Positions 17,725 to 27,134 of a stretch of 64,000 nucleotides of DNA are shown here, piece by piece. The DNA comes from Bacteroides luhongzhouii. GTDB taxonomy: Bacteria; Bacteroidota; Bacteroidia; Bacteroidales; Bacteroidaceae. Position 1 is the stretch's first letter, and each line of letters opens with the position of its first letter. The stretch spans positions 3,100,001 through 3,164,000 of the forward strand of contig NZ_CP059973.1 of NCBI RefSeq assembly GCF_009193295.2, given 5' to 3'. The translations under genes were made by a program, and so were the position numbers. Below the pieces are notes generated by a model. That model searched no databases. It saw nothing but the letters and a program-made list of their open reading frames with translations, and was not told the origin of the DNA.

Positions 17725-20061
17725 ATGATTGACAGAAGACAGATATATCAAGATTTTCAAGCTGCTTTTCCGAAAGAGCATCTTGTAGAAATGACACTTA
17801 CACAATATACAAATCTCGAAAGACAGAATTCGTTTTGTTATTGGGTTGAATCTAAAACATATGATTTAGGTTCTATTTGGGGTGGCTCTTCTTATAAGTT
17901 TGGTATTTATGAATATAGAAACAAACCCAATAAGAATGATTCTCGTATTGTTAGCAATGATAAGTATGCTTGGTATAACAAATATGATAAACAGACTGCT
18001 GATGAAGCTTTTGCTATTGTCAGAAGCACTATATTTAAAATAGCAGAACATGCAGGCAAAGGTGAATTGGAAGCAATAGAGAAAATAGATGAGTTAGGCG
18101 ATGCTTACAAATGGAAAATAGCATTCTTATATTCAGATGAGACTCTAATACCAGTATATAAGCGTGATATGTTGGTTAAGTTGGCTAGTTATTTTGGAAT
18201 GTCTGTCACAAATAAAACTAAAATTTCTGATTTGCAAAGGTTCCTGATAGAACAGAAAGGCGAAAAAGACCTTTTCGATTTTTATGAGGAGTTACTAAAT
18301 ATTGTAAATGAATTAGATAGTTCAAATATGGAACATAAGATTTGGTTATACGCTCCGGGAGAAAATGCATCTAAGTGGGATGTGTGTTTATCTCAAAACA
18401 TAATGTGTATTGGTTGGGATGATATGGGTAACCTTTTGGAATACTCTTCTAAGAAAGAAATGGCAACTAAATTGCAGGATATATATGGCAAGCCGGGATC
18501 CTCGTTTAAAAATGATAGTTTGGCATTATGGGAGTTTGCTTATGAGATGCAAGTGGGTGATATTGTTATAGTCAAAAAGGGACAGAATCAAATAATAGGG
18601 CGTGGTATTGTGAAAAGTGACTATACTTTTGATGATTCTTTCTCTGATTTTAAGCATGTTCGTAAAATGCAATGGACGAATGTCGGAGAATGGGAGACAG
18701 TAGGTAAGAATGTCCAAAAAACTTTGACCGATATAACCAAGCAGCCGGATTATGTGAAATCTTTGGAGAAGCTGTTTGAGGATAAATCGCAAAAGCAATA
18801 TTGGTGGCTTGTGGCTAGTCCTAAAATATGGAGCTTTTCGAAAGCTCTGGTTGGGGAAATACAAGACTATACTCTTTATAATGATAGTGGAAACCAACGA
18901 AGGGTATTCCAAAATTTTATTGATGCAAAAGAAGGAGACATCGTTATTGGCTATGAAGCTACTCCTGTTAAACAGGTGGTAGCTATTGCAGAAATAGCCA
19001 AATCTGCCGATGGACAAAAAATATATTTCAAAAAGACTGAAAGCTTATTGAATCCTGTTGATTATTCAGTTATAAAGGATATACCGGAATTAAGTGGTAT
19101 GGAATTCCTGAAGAATAAGAACGGCTCGTTTTTCAAACTGACAAAAGACGAGTATAACATATTGATGAAATTAATACGTGGCGGAAATCCTATGCATAAT
19201 CCTCAATATTCCGAAACAAATTTTTTGGATAATGTATTTATAAAATCAGAAGAGTATAATAAGTTGAGAAGCCTATTGTTGGCAAAGAAAAATATCATAT
19301 TACAAGGCGCTCCGGGTGTTGGTAAAACGTATTCGGCAAAACGCTTAGCTTATTCTATTATAGGAGAAGAAGATAGAACTAAAATAGAGTTCATTCAATT
19401 TCATCAGAATTATTCCTATGAAGATTTTGTGATGGGGTATAAGCCAAAAGAAGATGGTGGTTTTGAGCTTAGACGAGGGGTATTCTATAATTTTTGCCAG
19501 AAAGCCCAAAGAGATCCGGATGAGAAGTATTTCTTTATTATTGATGAAATTAATAGAGGAAATATGAGTAAGATTTTTGGTGAGTTACTGATGCTTATTG
19601 AAAACGATTATCGGGGCGAAAAACATCAAATCCGTCTTGCATATAATGATGAGTATTTTTCTGTCCCGGAGAATCTTTATATCATAGGTCTGATGAATAC
19701 GGCAGACCGTAGCCTAGCTATGATTGACTACGCATTACGTCGTCGGTTCAGTTTCTTTGACATGGTGCCGGGATTTGATTCGGATGGTTTCAAAAAGTAT
19801 CAGGAGAATCTTGATTGTGACGCCTTTAATAGGGTGATTGATGCCATCAAAGCTCTGAATGTTGAGATTGCTAAAGATGATTCACTGGGAAAAGGTTTTT
19901 GTATCGGTCATAGTTATTTCTGTAATCAGGAATCTATTGATAATATGTGGCTTGGAAATGTGATTGAATATGATATTGCCCCTATGTTACGCGAATATTG
20001 GTTTGACAATGATAAGAAATTCAAAGAAGAAACAGACAAATTATTGAGCCTGATAAAATGA
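17725..20061 (+). CDS. mcrB: McrB-like GTPase/AAA+ subunit of type IV restriction, with two base-reader-like domains
   Basis: 778 aa from ATG 17725. Residues about 1-200 form an unassigned N-terminal domain. About 210-330 (IWLYAPGENASKWDVCLSQ...WEFAYEMQVGDIVIVKKGQ) and about 355-480 (YWWLVASPKIWSFSKALV...DAKEGDIVIGYEATP) look like two EVE/McrB-N-type domains, the folds that flip out modified bases. The C-terminal AAA+ has Walker A GAPGVGKTYSAKRLA (about residue 530), FFIIDEINRGNMSKIFGELL and LMNTADRSLAMIDYALRRRF, all McrB hallmarks. It should translocate DNA with McrC, restricting modified phage DNA. Its stop overlaps the mcrC start. Confidence 0.88.
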   Translation: MIDRRQIYQDFQAAFPKEHLVEMTLTQYTNLERQNSFCYWVESKTYDLGSIWGGSSYKFGIYEYRNKPNKNDSRIVSNDKYAWYNKYDKQTADEAFAIVRSTIFKIAEHAGKGELEAIEKIDELGDAYKWKIAFLYSDETLIPVYKRDMLVKLASYFGMSVTNKTKISDLQRFLIEQKGEKDLFDFYEELLNIVNELDSSNMEHKIWLYAPGENASKWDVCLSQNIMCIGWDDMGNLLEYSSKKEMATKLQDIYGKPGSSFKNDSLALWEFAYEMQVGDIVIVKKGQNQIIGRGIVKSDYTFDDSFSDFKHVRKMQWTNVGEWETVGKNVQKTLTDITKQPDYVKSLEKLFEDKSQKQYWWLVASPKIWSFSKALVGEIQDYTLYNDSGNQRRVFQNFIDAKEGDIVIGYEATPVKQVVAIAEIAKSADGQKIYFKKTESLLNPVDYSVIKDIPELSGMEFLKNKNGSFFKLTKDEYNILMKLIRGGNPMHNPQYSETNFLDNVFIKSEEYNKLRSLLLAKKNIILQGAPGVGKTYSAKRLAYSIIGEEDRTKIEFIQFHQNYSYEDFVMGYKPKEDGGFELRRGVFYNFCQKAQRDPDEKYFFIIDEINRGNMSKIFGELLMLIENDYRGEKHQIRLAYNDEYFSVPENLYIIGLMNTADRSLAMIDYALRRRFSFFDMVPGFDSDGFKKYQENLDCDAFNRVIDAIKALNVEIAKDDSLGKGFCIGHSYFCNQESIDNMWLGNVIEYDIAPMLREYWFDNDKKFKEETDKLLSLIK

Positions 20062-21104
20062 CAATAGACAAAGGTATACTCATTCGCAATATCTATTATA
20101 TGTTGACTTATGCTTTTCAAGAGCTTAAGCAGAACAACTATGAAGAAATAGCAGGTGAAAAATTTGACGAGATTCATGATTTATTTTCTGAAATACTTGT
20201 TCGTGGTATTTCGTATCAACTTAAGCAGGGGTTACATAAAGAATATATTTCTTGTCATGGCTCATTATCTACGTTGAAGGGTAAGCTTGATATAAATGGT
20301 ACTATCAATAATTTGATGCGAAAACAACAGAAAATAGATTGTGAGTATGATGAATTATCGGAGAATAACAAGTTTAATCAGATATTAAAGACGACTGTTC
20401 AATTCTTGCTGAAACATCCGAATGTCAAATCGGACAGAAAAGCTTCGTTGAAGCGTCTTATGCTTTTCTTTAGAAATGTAGAAGTTATTGACATCTTGAC
20501 GATAAACTGGACTACTATGCGCTTTGATAGAAATTGCAAGACTTATCAAATGCTTCTATATGTTTGTTATTTCATTCTCGACGGTATGTTGATGACTACG
20601 GAAAGGGGTACGTATAAAATGAGGGATTTCTCCGATGAGCATATGTGCAGGCTTTATGAGAAGTTTGTTTTGGAGTATTATAGAAAGCATTATCCGGAAT
20701 TAAAAGCAAAGGCTACCCAAATAGACTGGAATATTGATAAAGAACAGTCTACTTCCAGTATTCTTCCTATAATGCGGACGGATATAACGCTGACATTTAA
20801 AGAGAGAACATTGATTATTGATACCAAATATTATAGTAAATCAATGCAATGCCAATTTGACAAGAGAACTATTCATTCTAATAACCTGTATCAGATCCAT
20901 TCTTATGTAATGAATTATGATGTTAATCATACTGGGAACGTGGATGGAATGTTACTGTATGTCAAGACAGAAGAAGATATAACACCTGATGGGCAGACGA
21001 CATTTAGGGATGGGAATATCATATATTACCGGACACTTGATCTGAATCAGGATTTTGAGAATATTAAAAAACAGTTGGATGTATTTCTAGAACATAGTCT
21101 GTAG
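20058..21104 (+). CDS. mcrC: McrC-like nuclease subunit of type IV restriction
   Basis: 348 aa. It starts within the ATGA that ends mcrB, indicating coupled translation. The N-terminal part (GILIRNIYYMLTYAFQEL, ending LSTLKGKLDING) is the McrC/YfbL helical domain. The C-terminal nuclease has PD-(D/E)xK ligands: RTDITLTFKERTLIIDTKYY, with Asp in RTD and the D-x-K pair in IIDTKYY. With McrB it should cut DNA carrying modified cytosines or other modified bases. The next gene, a decayed helicase on the opposite strand, begins 3 bp after its stop. Confidence 0.88.
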   Translation: MTIDKGILIRNIYYMLTYAFQELKQNNYEEIAGEKFDEIHDLFSEILVRGISYQLKQGLHKEYISCHGSLSTLKGKLDINGTINNLMRKQQKIDCEYDELSENNKFNQILKTTVQFLLKHPNVKSDRKASLKRLMLFFRNVEVIDILTINWTTMRFDRNCKTYQMLLYVCYFILDGMLMTTERGTYKMRDFSDEHMCRLYEKFVLEYYRKHYPELKAKATQIDWNIDKEQSTSSILPIMRTDITLTFKERTLIIDTKYYSKSMQCQFDKRTIHSNNLYQIHSYVMNYDVNHTGNVDGMLLYVKTEEDITPDGQTTFRDGNIIYYRTLDLNQDFENIKKQLDVFLEHSL

Positions 21105-21107
21105 CTA

Positions 21108-22985
21108 TTAGTATAATATTTCTTTTAATTTGTCTAATATAATTTTCTTCTCATTACTACCGATAGTAGACAATCTCACCAACGGAATTCCGTACAACTC
21201 TAAAATACGATCCTTTTTAATATCACGTTCAGACTGACTTGTCCCCGATTTATGGGATGTATAACCATCTGTTTCAATAGCCAGTACCGGTTGTTTACTC
21301 ACACGATTATAAATCAGAAAATCAATATGAGTGTTTATATTTGCAGCATATTTGCTTTCCTCCTCATTCAATAGAGAATAATCCTGAATCAACATATAGA
21401 GTGGTAAATGGCAAATGATATTTAAATGACGCATATTGATATTCTCCTTCAGAATATCTTCAAGTAAGGCGAATGTAAGATTCTCGGAATCGTACTCGGA
21501 TATTTTCTTGTGTTTCTTCAAATAGGCAATTCGTGCATCTGTATATTGCTCATATAGATAATCGAATATAGAATGAATCTTACTGGTGGAAACAGTGCCA
21601 TTGTTATATTCGATATAAGCGATCAAATCGCTGATATTGCAGTCTTTGGGTTGTTCGTTTCCCGATACGACTAAATAGAATTGTGATTTAGCCCGCGAAA
21701 CAGCAACATTGAGTAGGTTGGGATCGTCGGAAAAGGAAGTGATGACATCGTCGACAGTGGTCATAATGATAGCATCCTTTTCTCTTCCCTGAAATTTATG
21801 GACTGTTGCAACATCAATATCCTCTTCAAGCGCGGATTTTACTGCATCTACTTGTTTGTTATATGGAGCTATGACGCCAATTTCATCTGTTTCATAAGAT
21901 AGATTCGGTAGTACTTCCTCTTTGATAACATCTATTTCCCGTTGATTCATGTGGCTGCGGGAGTGGTTACCTTTGGCTGTCCGTATGGCACAAATGACAT
22001 CCTCTTCTCCTTTATCACGTGTCATGATGACAAGATCTCCACCATAAAATTTCTGATTACAGAAGTTGATGATTCGGGGATGGCATCGATAATGTTCCCG
22101 TAACAAGGTCTGCGGTACATTCGGAATAACTTTGCAGACGGATTGCAGAAAACTCATATTGGCACAATCATATTCCGGCTTAATCAGGCAGGCATTAGCG
22201 ATAAAGTTTAGTTTTTCCTTATCTTCTTCGGTGACCACATTGGGAAGTTGCATGGTGTCGCCGACAATGATTGCATTTTTAGCACATGACAAGGCTAAAG
22301 CTCCGGTTTCAACGGAAACCTGTGACGCTTCGTCCATAATGATATAATCATATACGGCATCTCGTTGCAGACAGCTTAATGATGAGAAGGTAGTACTTAA
22401 TATGATAGGATATTCTTTCTGTACCTCTCGCCAATTATTTCTTAGATCAGGGAGCGTAAAGATTGGCTTGTTATGATTATTGCCATAGGTATGAAATAAC
22501 TGATTCTTTAGATATTTCATTGATGCGTCGGCCATTTGTCTAGCCATTTCTGTTGCATCTTTGTTGGCAAGTTCCTTTTCTAATGTGTCTATCTCGACTT
22601 CCAGTTCTGCATACTTTGTTTGGTAGAATAAGATTTGGAAGTCGGCGATAATCAAACTCATCTCCCGTTTATAGAAACCTTTATCGGGGATTTTACAAAT
22701 CGCTTTGCTTCTGAATTTAAATAATAACCATTTCAACCGTTGAATAAAAGCTGCTATTCCCTGAAGACTTGATGATTGTTCTTTTTCTGCAAATTGCTGA
22801 CATTCATTCCATAAATTCAGAAGGTCTGCCGAGCTGGAACTTTTCCGTTGTTGGAGAGTAAATTCTTTTTGGATAACTTCTCAAGTACATTGACGATGGC
22901 GGAGTTATTATTAGATACTACCTGAACAGTCTTACCACGTACAAAGATATTGGATATAAAAGTAAGAATATTTTCCAGAATATCA
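21108..22985 (-). pseudogene. Truncated, frameshifted SF1 helicase with DUF2726 nuclease tail
   Basis: The longest open part (21108-22736, 542 aa) keeps Walker B YIIMDEASQ, LREHYRCHPRI, VHKFQGREKDAIIMTTV and LLNVAVSRAKS of UPF1/Dna2-like SF1 helicases, then a C-terminal DUF2726/Vsr-like domain (AIETDGYTSH, KDRILELYGIPLVRL). Upstream, the frame continues to about 22868, shifts at an A-run, and continues as DILENILTFISNIFVRGKTV. It stops about 22985, just short of where Walker A (GPPGTGKT) should be. The loader half is gone and the gene is broken, so it is probably inactive. It completes the restriction island. Confidence 0.8.
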
Positions 22986-23147
22986 AAACTGAAGTAGAAA
23001 AAAATGTAATGACTTTATTCAGTTTTTGCATCGTTCTAAATATAGAGTGGATTCGGTTTGAGAGCTTCGAACGTGATAAAAGAGATTTGTTTTGCCAATG
23101 AAATCATTATCTTTGCAAGGTATATATTAATGAACAAGGAGGATATT

Positions 23148-24188
23148 ATGCTTGCATACACATATATTGAACACGGAAAGTTTGAGTTGCAGGAGAAAGC
23201 GAGACCGGAAATAAAGGATTCACGGGATGCAATCGTACGTGTGACACTTGGTAGTATTTGTACGAGTGATCTTCATATTAAACATGGTAGTGTGCCGCGT
23301 GCTGTACCCGGAATAACTGTCGGGCATGAAATGGTAGGTGTGGTAGAACAAGTGGGACCTAATGTCACTTCGGTGAAGCCTGGTGACAGGGTGACTGTGA
23401 ATGTTGAAACTTTCTGCGGTGAGTGTTTTTTCTGTAAGCATGGATATGTGAACAACTGTACTGATCCCAATGGTGGTTGGGCTTTAGGATGTCGAATTGA
23501 CGGCGGACAGGCGGAGTATGTCAGAGTCCCTTATGCAGATCAAGGTTTGAACCGTATTCCTGATACTGTGAGTGATGAGCAAGCCTTGTTTGTTGGTGAT
23601 GTGCTTGCGACAGGCTTTTGGGCAGCACGTATCTCGGAGATTACCGAGGAGGATACTGTTCTGATTATCGGTGCCGGACCTACCGGAGTTTGTACTTTGT
23701 TATGTGTGATGTTGAAGCACCCTAAACGTATTATTGTCTGTGAAAAGTCTCCTGAAAGAATTCGCTTTGTTTGCGAGCATTATCCTGATGTGTTAGTAAC
23801 GGAGCCTGAAAACTGCAAGGATTTTGTGATTCAAAACAGTGACCATGGTGGCGCAGATGTTGTTTTGGAAGTAGCGGGGAGTGATGATTCTTTCCATTTG
23901 GCATGGGCTTGTGCTCGTCCTAATGCTGTTGTCACCATAGTAGCCCTCTATGACCAGCCGCAACTTCTTCCTTTACCTGATATGTATGGAAAGAATCTGA
24001 TCTTTAAAACAGGGGGAGTGGATGGTTGTGATTGTGCCGAGATTCTCAACCTGATTGAGGAAGGGGAAATTGATACTACTTCTCTTATTACACATCGATT
24101 TCCGTTGAATGAGATTGAGGAGGCTTATCGTGTCTTTGAAAACAAGTTGGATGGGGTTATTAAAGTAGCTATATCAGGAAATAAATGA
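23148..24188 (+). CDS. Zinc-dependent alcohol dehydrogenase (MDR family)
   Basis: 346 aa from ATG 23148, chosen for the strong AAGGAGG at 23136-23142 and the TATCTTTG -7 box at 23109-23116; the upstream Met codons (23130 and earlier) lie too near the promoter. Catalytic zinc ligands are Cys in CTSDLHIKHG and His-Glu in VGHEMVGVVEQVG. The structural zinc loop is CGECFFCKHGYVNNC. The Rossmann motif is IIGAGPTGVCTLL. It resembles threonine/sorbitol/alcohol dehydrogenases of the MDR class; the substrate is unknown. It is followed by a phosphatase-like gene after 20 bp. Confidence 0.88.
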   Translation: MLAYTYIEHGKFELQEKARPEIKDSRDAIVRVTLGSICTSDLHIKHGSVPRAVPGITVGHEMVGVVEQVGPNVTSVKPGDRVTVNVETFCGECFFCKHGYVNNCTDPNGGWALGCRIDGGQAEYVRVPYADQGLNRIPDTVSDEQALFVGDVLATGFWAARISEITEEDTVLIIGAGPTGVCTLLCVMLKHPKRIIVCEKSPERIRFVCEHYPDVLVTEPENCKDFVIQNSDHGGADVVLEVAGSDDSFHLAWACARPNAVVTIVALYDQPQLLPLPDMYGKNLIFKTGGVDGCDCAEILNLIEEGEIDTTSLITHRFPLNEIEEAYRVFENKLDGVIKVAISGNK

Positions 24189-24208
24189 AAATTAAATAGA
24201 AGTCACAT

Positions 24209-24685
24209 ATGAAGAATATACTGATAGTGAGCAATAGTGATACGTGCCGCAGTCGTATGGCGCAGGAAATTTTAAACTCGTTCGGTAGAGGGATGAAGAT
24301 TAGTACTGCCGGTGTTTTGGTTGGAAATTCTGTCCCGGATGTTGTTTGCCAGGTGATGGAACAGAATGGATATGACTTTTCACGTAGAAAGCCTTGTGAT
24401 GTTGCGACGTATGCCCAACAGACATGGGATTATGTCATTACCCTTTGCCCGGAAGCGGAAGAAGTGCAAAAGGAAATGCAGGGGGTAGTGAGAAAATATG
24501 TTTCTTTTGATTTTGCAGATCCTTTTCGGGGAGGTATTCATGCCGAAGATGAACAGGAAGAACGGGTGGTGGCACTATATAACGCTATGCATAAAGAACT
24601 GTACGAGTTTTTTCGGAGTGAATTAATGGAGAAACTCTTGCCTCGCTGTTCTTGTGGGGCGAATACATATTGTAGGTGCGAGTAG
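24209..24685 (+). CDS. Low-molecular-weight phosphatase/ArsC-like protein with Ser in place of the P-loop Cys
   Basis: 158 aa with the LMW-PTP fold: MKNILIVSNSDTCRSRMAQE is the P-loop, and FADPFRGG carries the Asp-Pro general acid. The signature is normally C-x5-R, but here the first position is Ser8 (S-N-S-D-T-C-R14), so the nucleophile Cys of phosphatases and arsenate reductases is missing; the only nearby Cys is 13. Cys-rich C terminus (RCSCGANTYCRCE). Either inactive, a binding protein, or using different chemistry. Cotranscribed with the Zn-dehydrogenase. Confidence 0.75.
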   Translation: MKNILIVSNSDTCRSRMAQEILNSFGRGMKISTAGVLVGNSVPDVVCQVMEQNGYDFSRRKPCDVATYAQQTWDYVITLCPEAEEVQKEMQGVVRKYVSFDFADPFRGGIHAEDEQEERVVALYNAMHKELYEFFRSELMEKLLPRCSCGANTYCRCE

Positions 24686-24738
24686 GAATATGAATAGAAT
24701 CATATATGTGCCTCGTCCGGTGATGATGGCAGAGTTGA

Positions 24739-25542
24739 TTAATCTTTAACACGAAGTTGCCAGAAAGCGATAGCGGATGCGGCAGCTACATTGAGTGAAT
24801 CTACTCCGTTTGCCATAGGGATGCGAACCACATAGTCTGCCTCGGTAATTGTTTCGTTTCGAAGACCGTCACCTTCGGTTCCCATCACAATGGCTAACTT
24901 GGGTTCGGTCGCTAAGATGGGACTATCAATAGAGATTGATTTTTCTGTAAGTGCCATAGCGACTGTGCGGAATCCCAGTTTATGCAATTCATTGGGAGAA
25001 CCATTCAACCAAGCCCATGGTATCAGGAAAACAGATCCCATTGAAACTCTGACTGCACGTCGGTTCAACGGGTCGCAAGAATTGCGTGTCAGTAATATGG
25101 CATCTATCCCAAGAGCGGCTGCAGAACGGAAAATAGCTCCAATGTTGGTAGTGTCTACCACACCTTCAATGACTGCGATACGCCGTGCGCCTCTACATAT
25201 TTCTTCTACACTTTTCGGTGTCGGGCGGTGCATGGCACAGAGGACGCCGCGTGTGAGTGTATATCCGGTCAATGTGGCAAGCAGTTCTCTTGCACCCGTA
25301 TAGACAGGTATATCCCCACAACGTTCAATGATATCAGCAGCATCACCAGTGATATGCTTCTGCTCGCATAAAAGAGCTAAAGGTGCATAACCGGCATTTA
25401 GAGCTACATTAATAACTTTCGGACTTTCTGCAATAAACAGCCCCTTGTCAGACTCGATACGATTACGTAATTGAGCTTCAGTGAGAGTACTGAATATTTC
25501 TATTCTGGGATCAGTTAAGGAATGTATTTCTATAATGGGCAT
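24739..25542 (-). CDS. SpoU/TrmH-type RNA 2'-O-methyltransferase
   Basis: 267 aa. The C-terminal SPOUT domain has all three motifs: GVVDTTNIGAIFRSAAALG (Asn, Arg), IVMGTEGDGLRNETI and IPMANGVDSLNVAAASAIAFW. The N-terminal SpoU substrate-binding domain (EIFSTLTEAQLRN, FIAESPKVINVAL) is complete. It should methylate a ribose in rRNA or tRNA using S-adenosylmethionine; the site is unknown. It is 61 bp downstream of mnmE on the same strand, so tRNA/rRNA modification genes cluster. Confidence 0.9.
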   Translation of the reverse strand: MPIIEIHSLTDPRIEIFSTLTEAQLRNRIESDKGLFIAESPKVINVALNAGYAPLALLCEQKHITGDAADIIERCGDIPVYTGARELLATLTGYTLTRGVLCAMHRPTPKSVEEICRGARRIAVIEGVVDTTNIGAIFRSAAALGIDAILLTRNSCDPLNRRAVRVSMGSVFLIPWAWLNGSPNELHKLGFRTVAMALTEKSISIDSPILATEPKLAIVMGTEGDGLRNETITEADYVVRIPMANGVDSLNVAAASAIAFWQLRVKD

Positions 25543-25603
25543 AGGATTTCTTACAACTATCTACTTTATTATATCAAATTATACCAATGATTGCATCTAC
25601 TTT

Positions 25604-27001
25604 TTACTTCCCGATGCAAAAATGTTGAAAGATATTCTGAAGCACCATATCATTCGTAACCTCGCCAGCTATGTCTGAAATGAAGAAGATGCATTCCCGT
25701 ATGTCTTGCGAAAGAAAATCTCCGGAAATTTGTGAATCAAGCCCACTCTGTACTCTATGAATAGCTTCCAAAGCTTTGTTTAAAGCCTCATAATGTCTTA
25801 CATTTGTCACAATAATATCATTTTGTGTTACTGTTGGTAAATGTGCTGCATCAATAAGCATTTTTTGTAGCTCACTTGTATTTTCCCGTTGTTTGGCCGA
25901 GATAAAAATACATTCCGTAGACTCTTTAGGAAAGTCTTTTAATAGAGACTGTAAATTCTCTTTTTGCTTGTCTTCGATCAAATCAGCCTTATTGAACACA
26001 ACAATCAAATGCTTTCCTTCACAACGCGGAATGATCTTCTCTGATAACTGTTCGATTTGAGAGGCAGCATTCACAGCATCTACCATCCAAAGAACAATCT
26101 CTGCCTGATCTAACTTTTGGAAAGTACGTTCGATACCGAGACTTTCGATCGTATCATTGGTTTCCCGGATTCCGGCAGTATCAATGAACCGGAAAGTGAT
26201 TCCTCCGATGTTGATAGTATCTTCGATCACATCACGCGTTGTCCCGTGGATATCACTGACAATCGCCTTATCTTCATTTAATAATACATTCAATAAAGTC
26301 GATTTTCCGGCATTCGTTTCACCGATAATAGCTACAGGGACACCGTTCTTAATAGCATTACCAACACTAAAAGAATGAGCCAACCGCGAAATGACCTGTT
26401 CAATTTCATCTGCCAGTTTCTTTAATGCCGAACGATCGGCAAATTCAACATCCTCTTCGCTGAAGTCCAACTCCAGTTCGATCATAGAGGTGAAATTCAG
26501 CAATTTGTTACGTAATTCCGTCAGTTCCTTGCTGAAACCACCTCGCATCTGGCTCATAGCCAAACGATGAGTGGCAGCAGATGAAGACGCGATCAAGTCC
26601 GCCACAGCCTCTGCCTGACTTAAATCCATCTTTCCGTTAAGGAAAGCGCGTTGCGTATACTCTCCCGGTTGGGCCATGCGGCAGCCGTTTTTGATAAGCA
26701 ACTGCATCACCTGTTGAAGAATGTAAGAAGAACCGTGACACGTGATTTCCGTACTCTCTTCTCCCGTGTATGAATGAGGAGCACGGAAAAGACTGACGAG
26801 CACTTCGTCAATAATCTCGTCTCCGTCATAAATACGTCCGAATGTCAAAGTATATGGTTTTTGCTCACTCAATAATTTGCCAGTCTTGGCGGGCTTGAAT
26901 ATGCTGCCGGTGATAGAAATAGCTTCCGGTCCGGAAACGCGGATGCTTCCGATAGCACCGCCCTGGGCGGTAGCGATAGCGCAGATTGTATCTTGATTCA
27001 T
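25604..27001 (-). CDS. mnmE: tRNA modification GTPase MnmE (TrmE)
   Basis: 465 aa from ATG 27001 (MNQDTICAIATAQGGAIGSI). N-terminal folate-binding domain, then helical domain with an inserted G domain: G1 GETNAGKSTLLN, G2/G3 GTTRDVIEDT and FIDTAGIRET, G4 FNKADL. The C terminus ends FCIGK, the conserved Cys-containing tail needed for the modification reaction. With MnmG it installs the carboxymethylaminomethyl group on U34 of tRNAs. Full length for the family. Confidence 0.97.
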   Translation of the reverse strand: MNQDTICAIATAQGGAIGSIRVSGPEAISITGSIFKPAKTGKLLSEQKPYTLTFGRIYDGDEIIDEVLVSLFRAPHSYTGEESTEITCHGSSYILQQVMQLLIKNGCRMAQPGEYTQRAFLNGKMDLSQAEAVADLIASSSAATHRLAMSQMRGGFSKELTELRNKLLNFTSMIELELDFSEEDVEFADRSALKKLADEIEQVISRLAHSFSVGNAIKNGVPVAIIGETNAGKSTLLNVLLNEDKAIVSDIHGTTRDVIEDTINIGGITFRFIDTAGIRETNDTIESLGIERTFQKLDQAEIVLWMVDAVNAASQIEQLSEKIIPRCEGKHLIVVFNKADLIEDKQKENLQSLLKDFPKESTECIFISAKQRENTSELQKMLIDAAHLPTVTQNDIIVTNVRHYEALNKALEAIHRVQSGLDSQISGDFLSQDIRECIFFISDIAGEVTNDMVLQNIFQHFCIGK

Positions 27002-27134
27002 TGTTTTTTCTTTTTGGATGAGCAAAGATAATTGTTTCTAAGTAAAAAATAGAAAATTGAGCACAACTTGTGCTTTATTTGTTTATATTTGCTGCCGTGC
27101 AGTGGTACACCAAACAAAATAAAACAATAATGCT

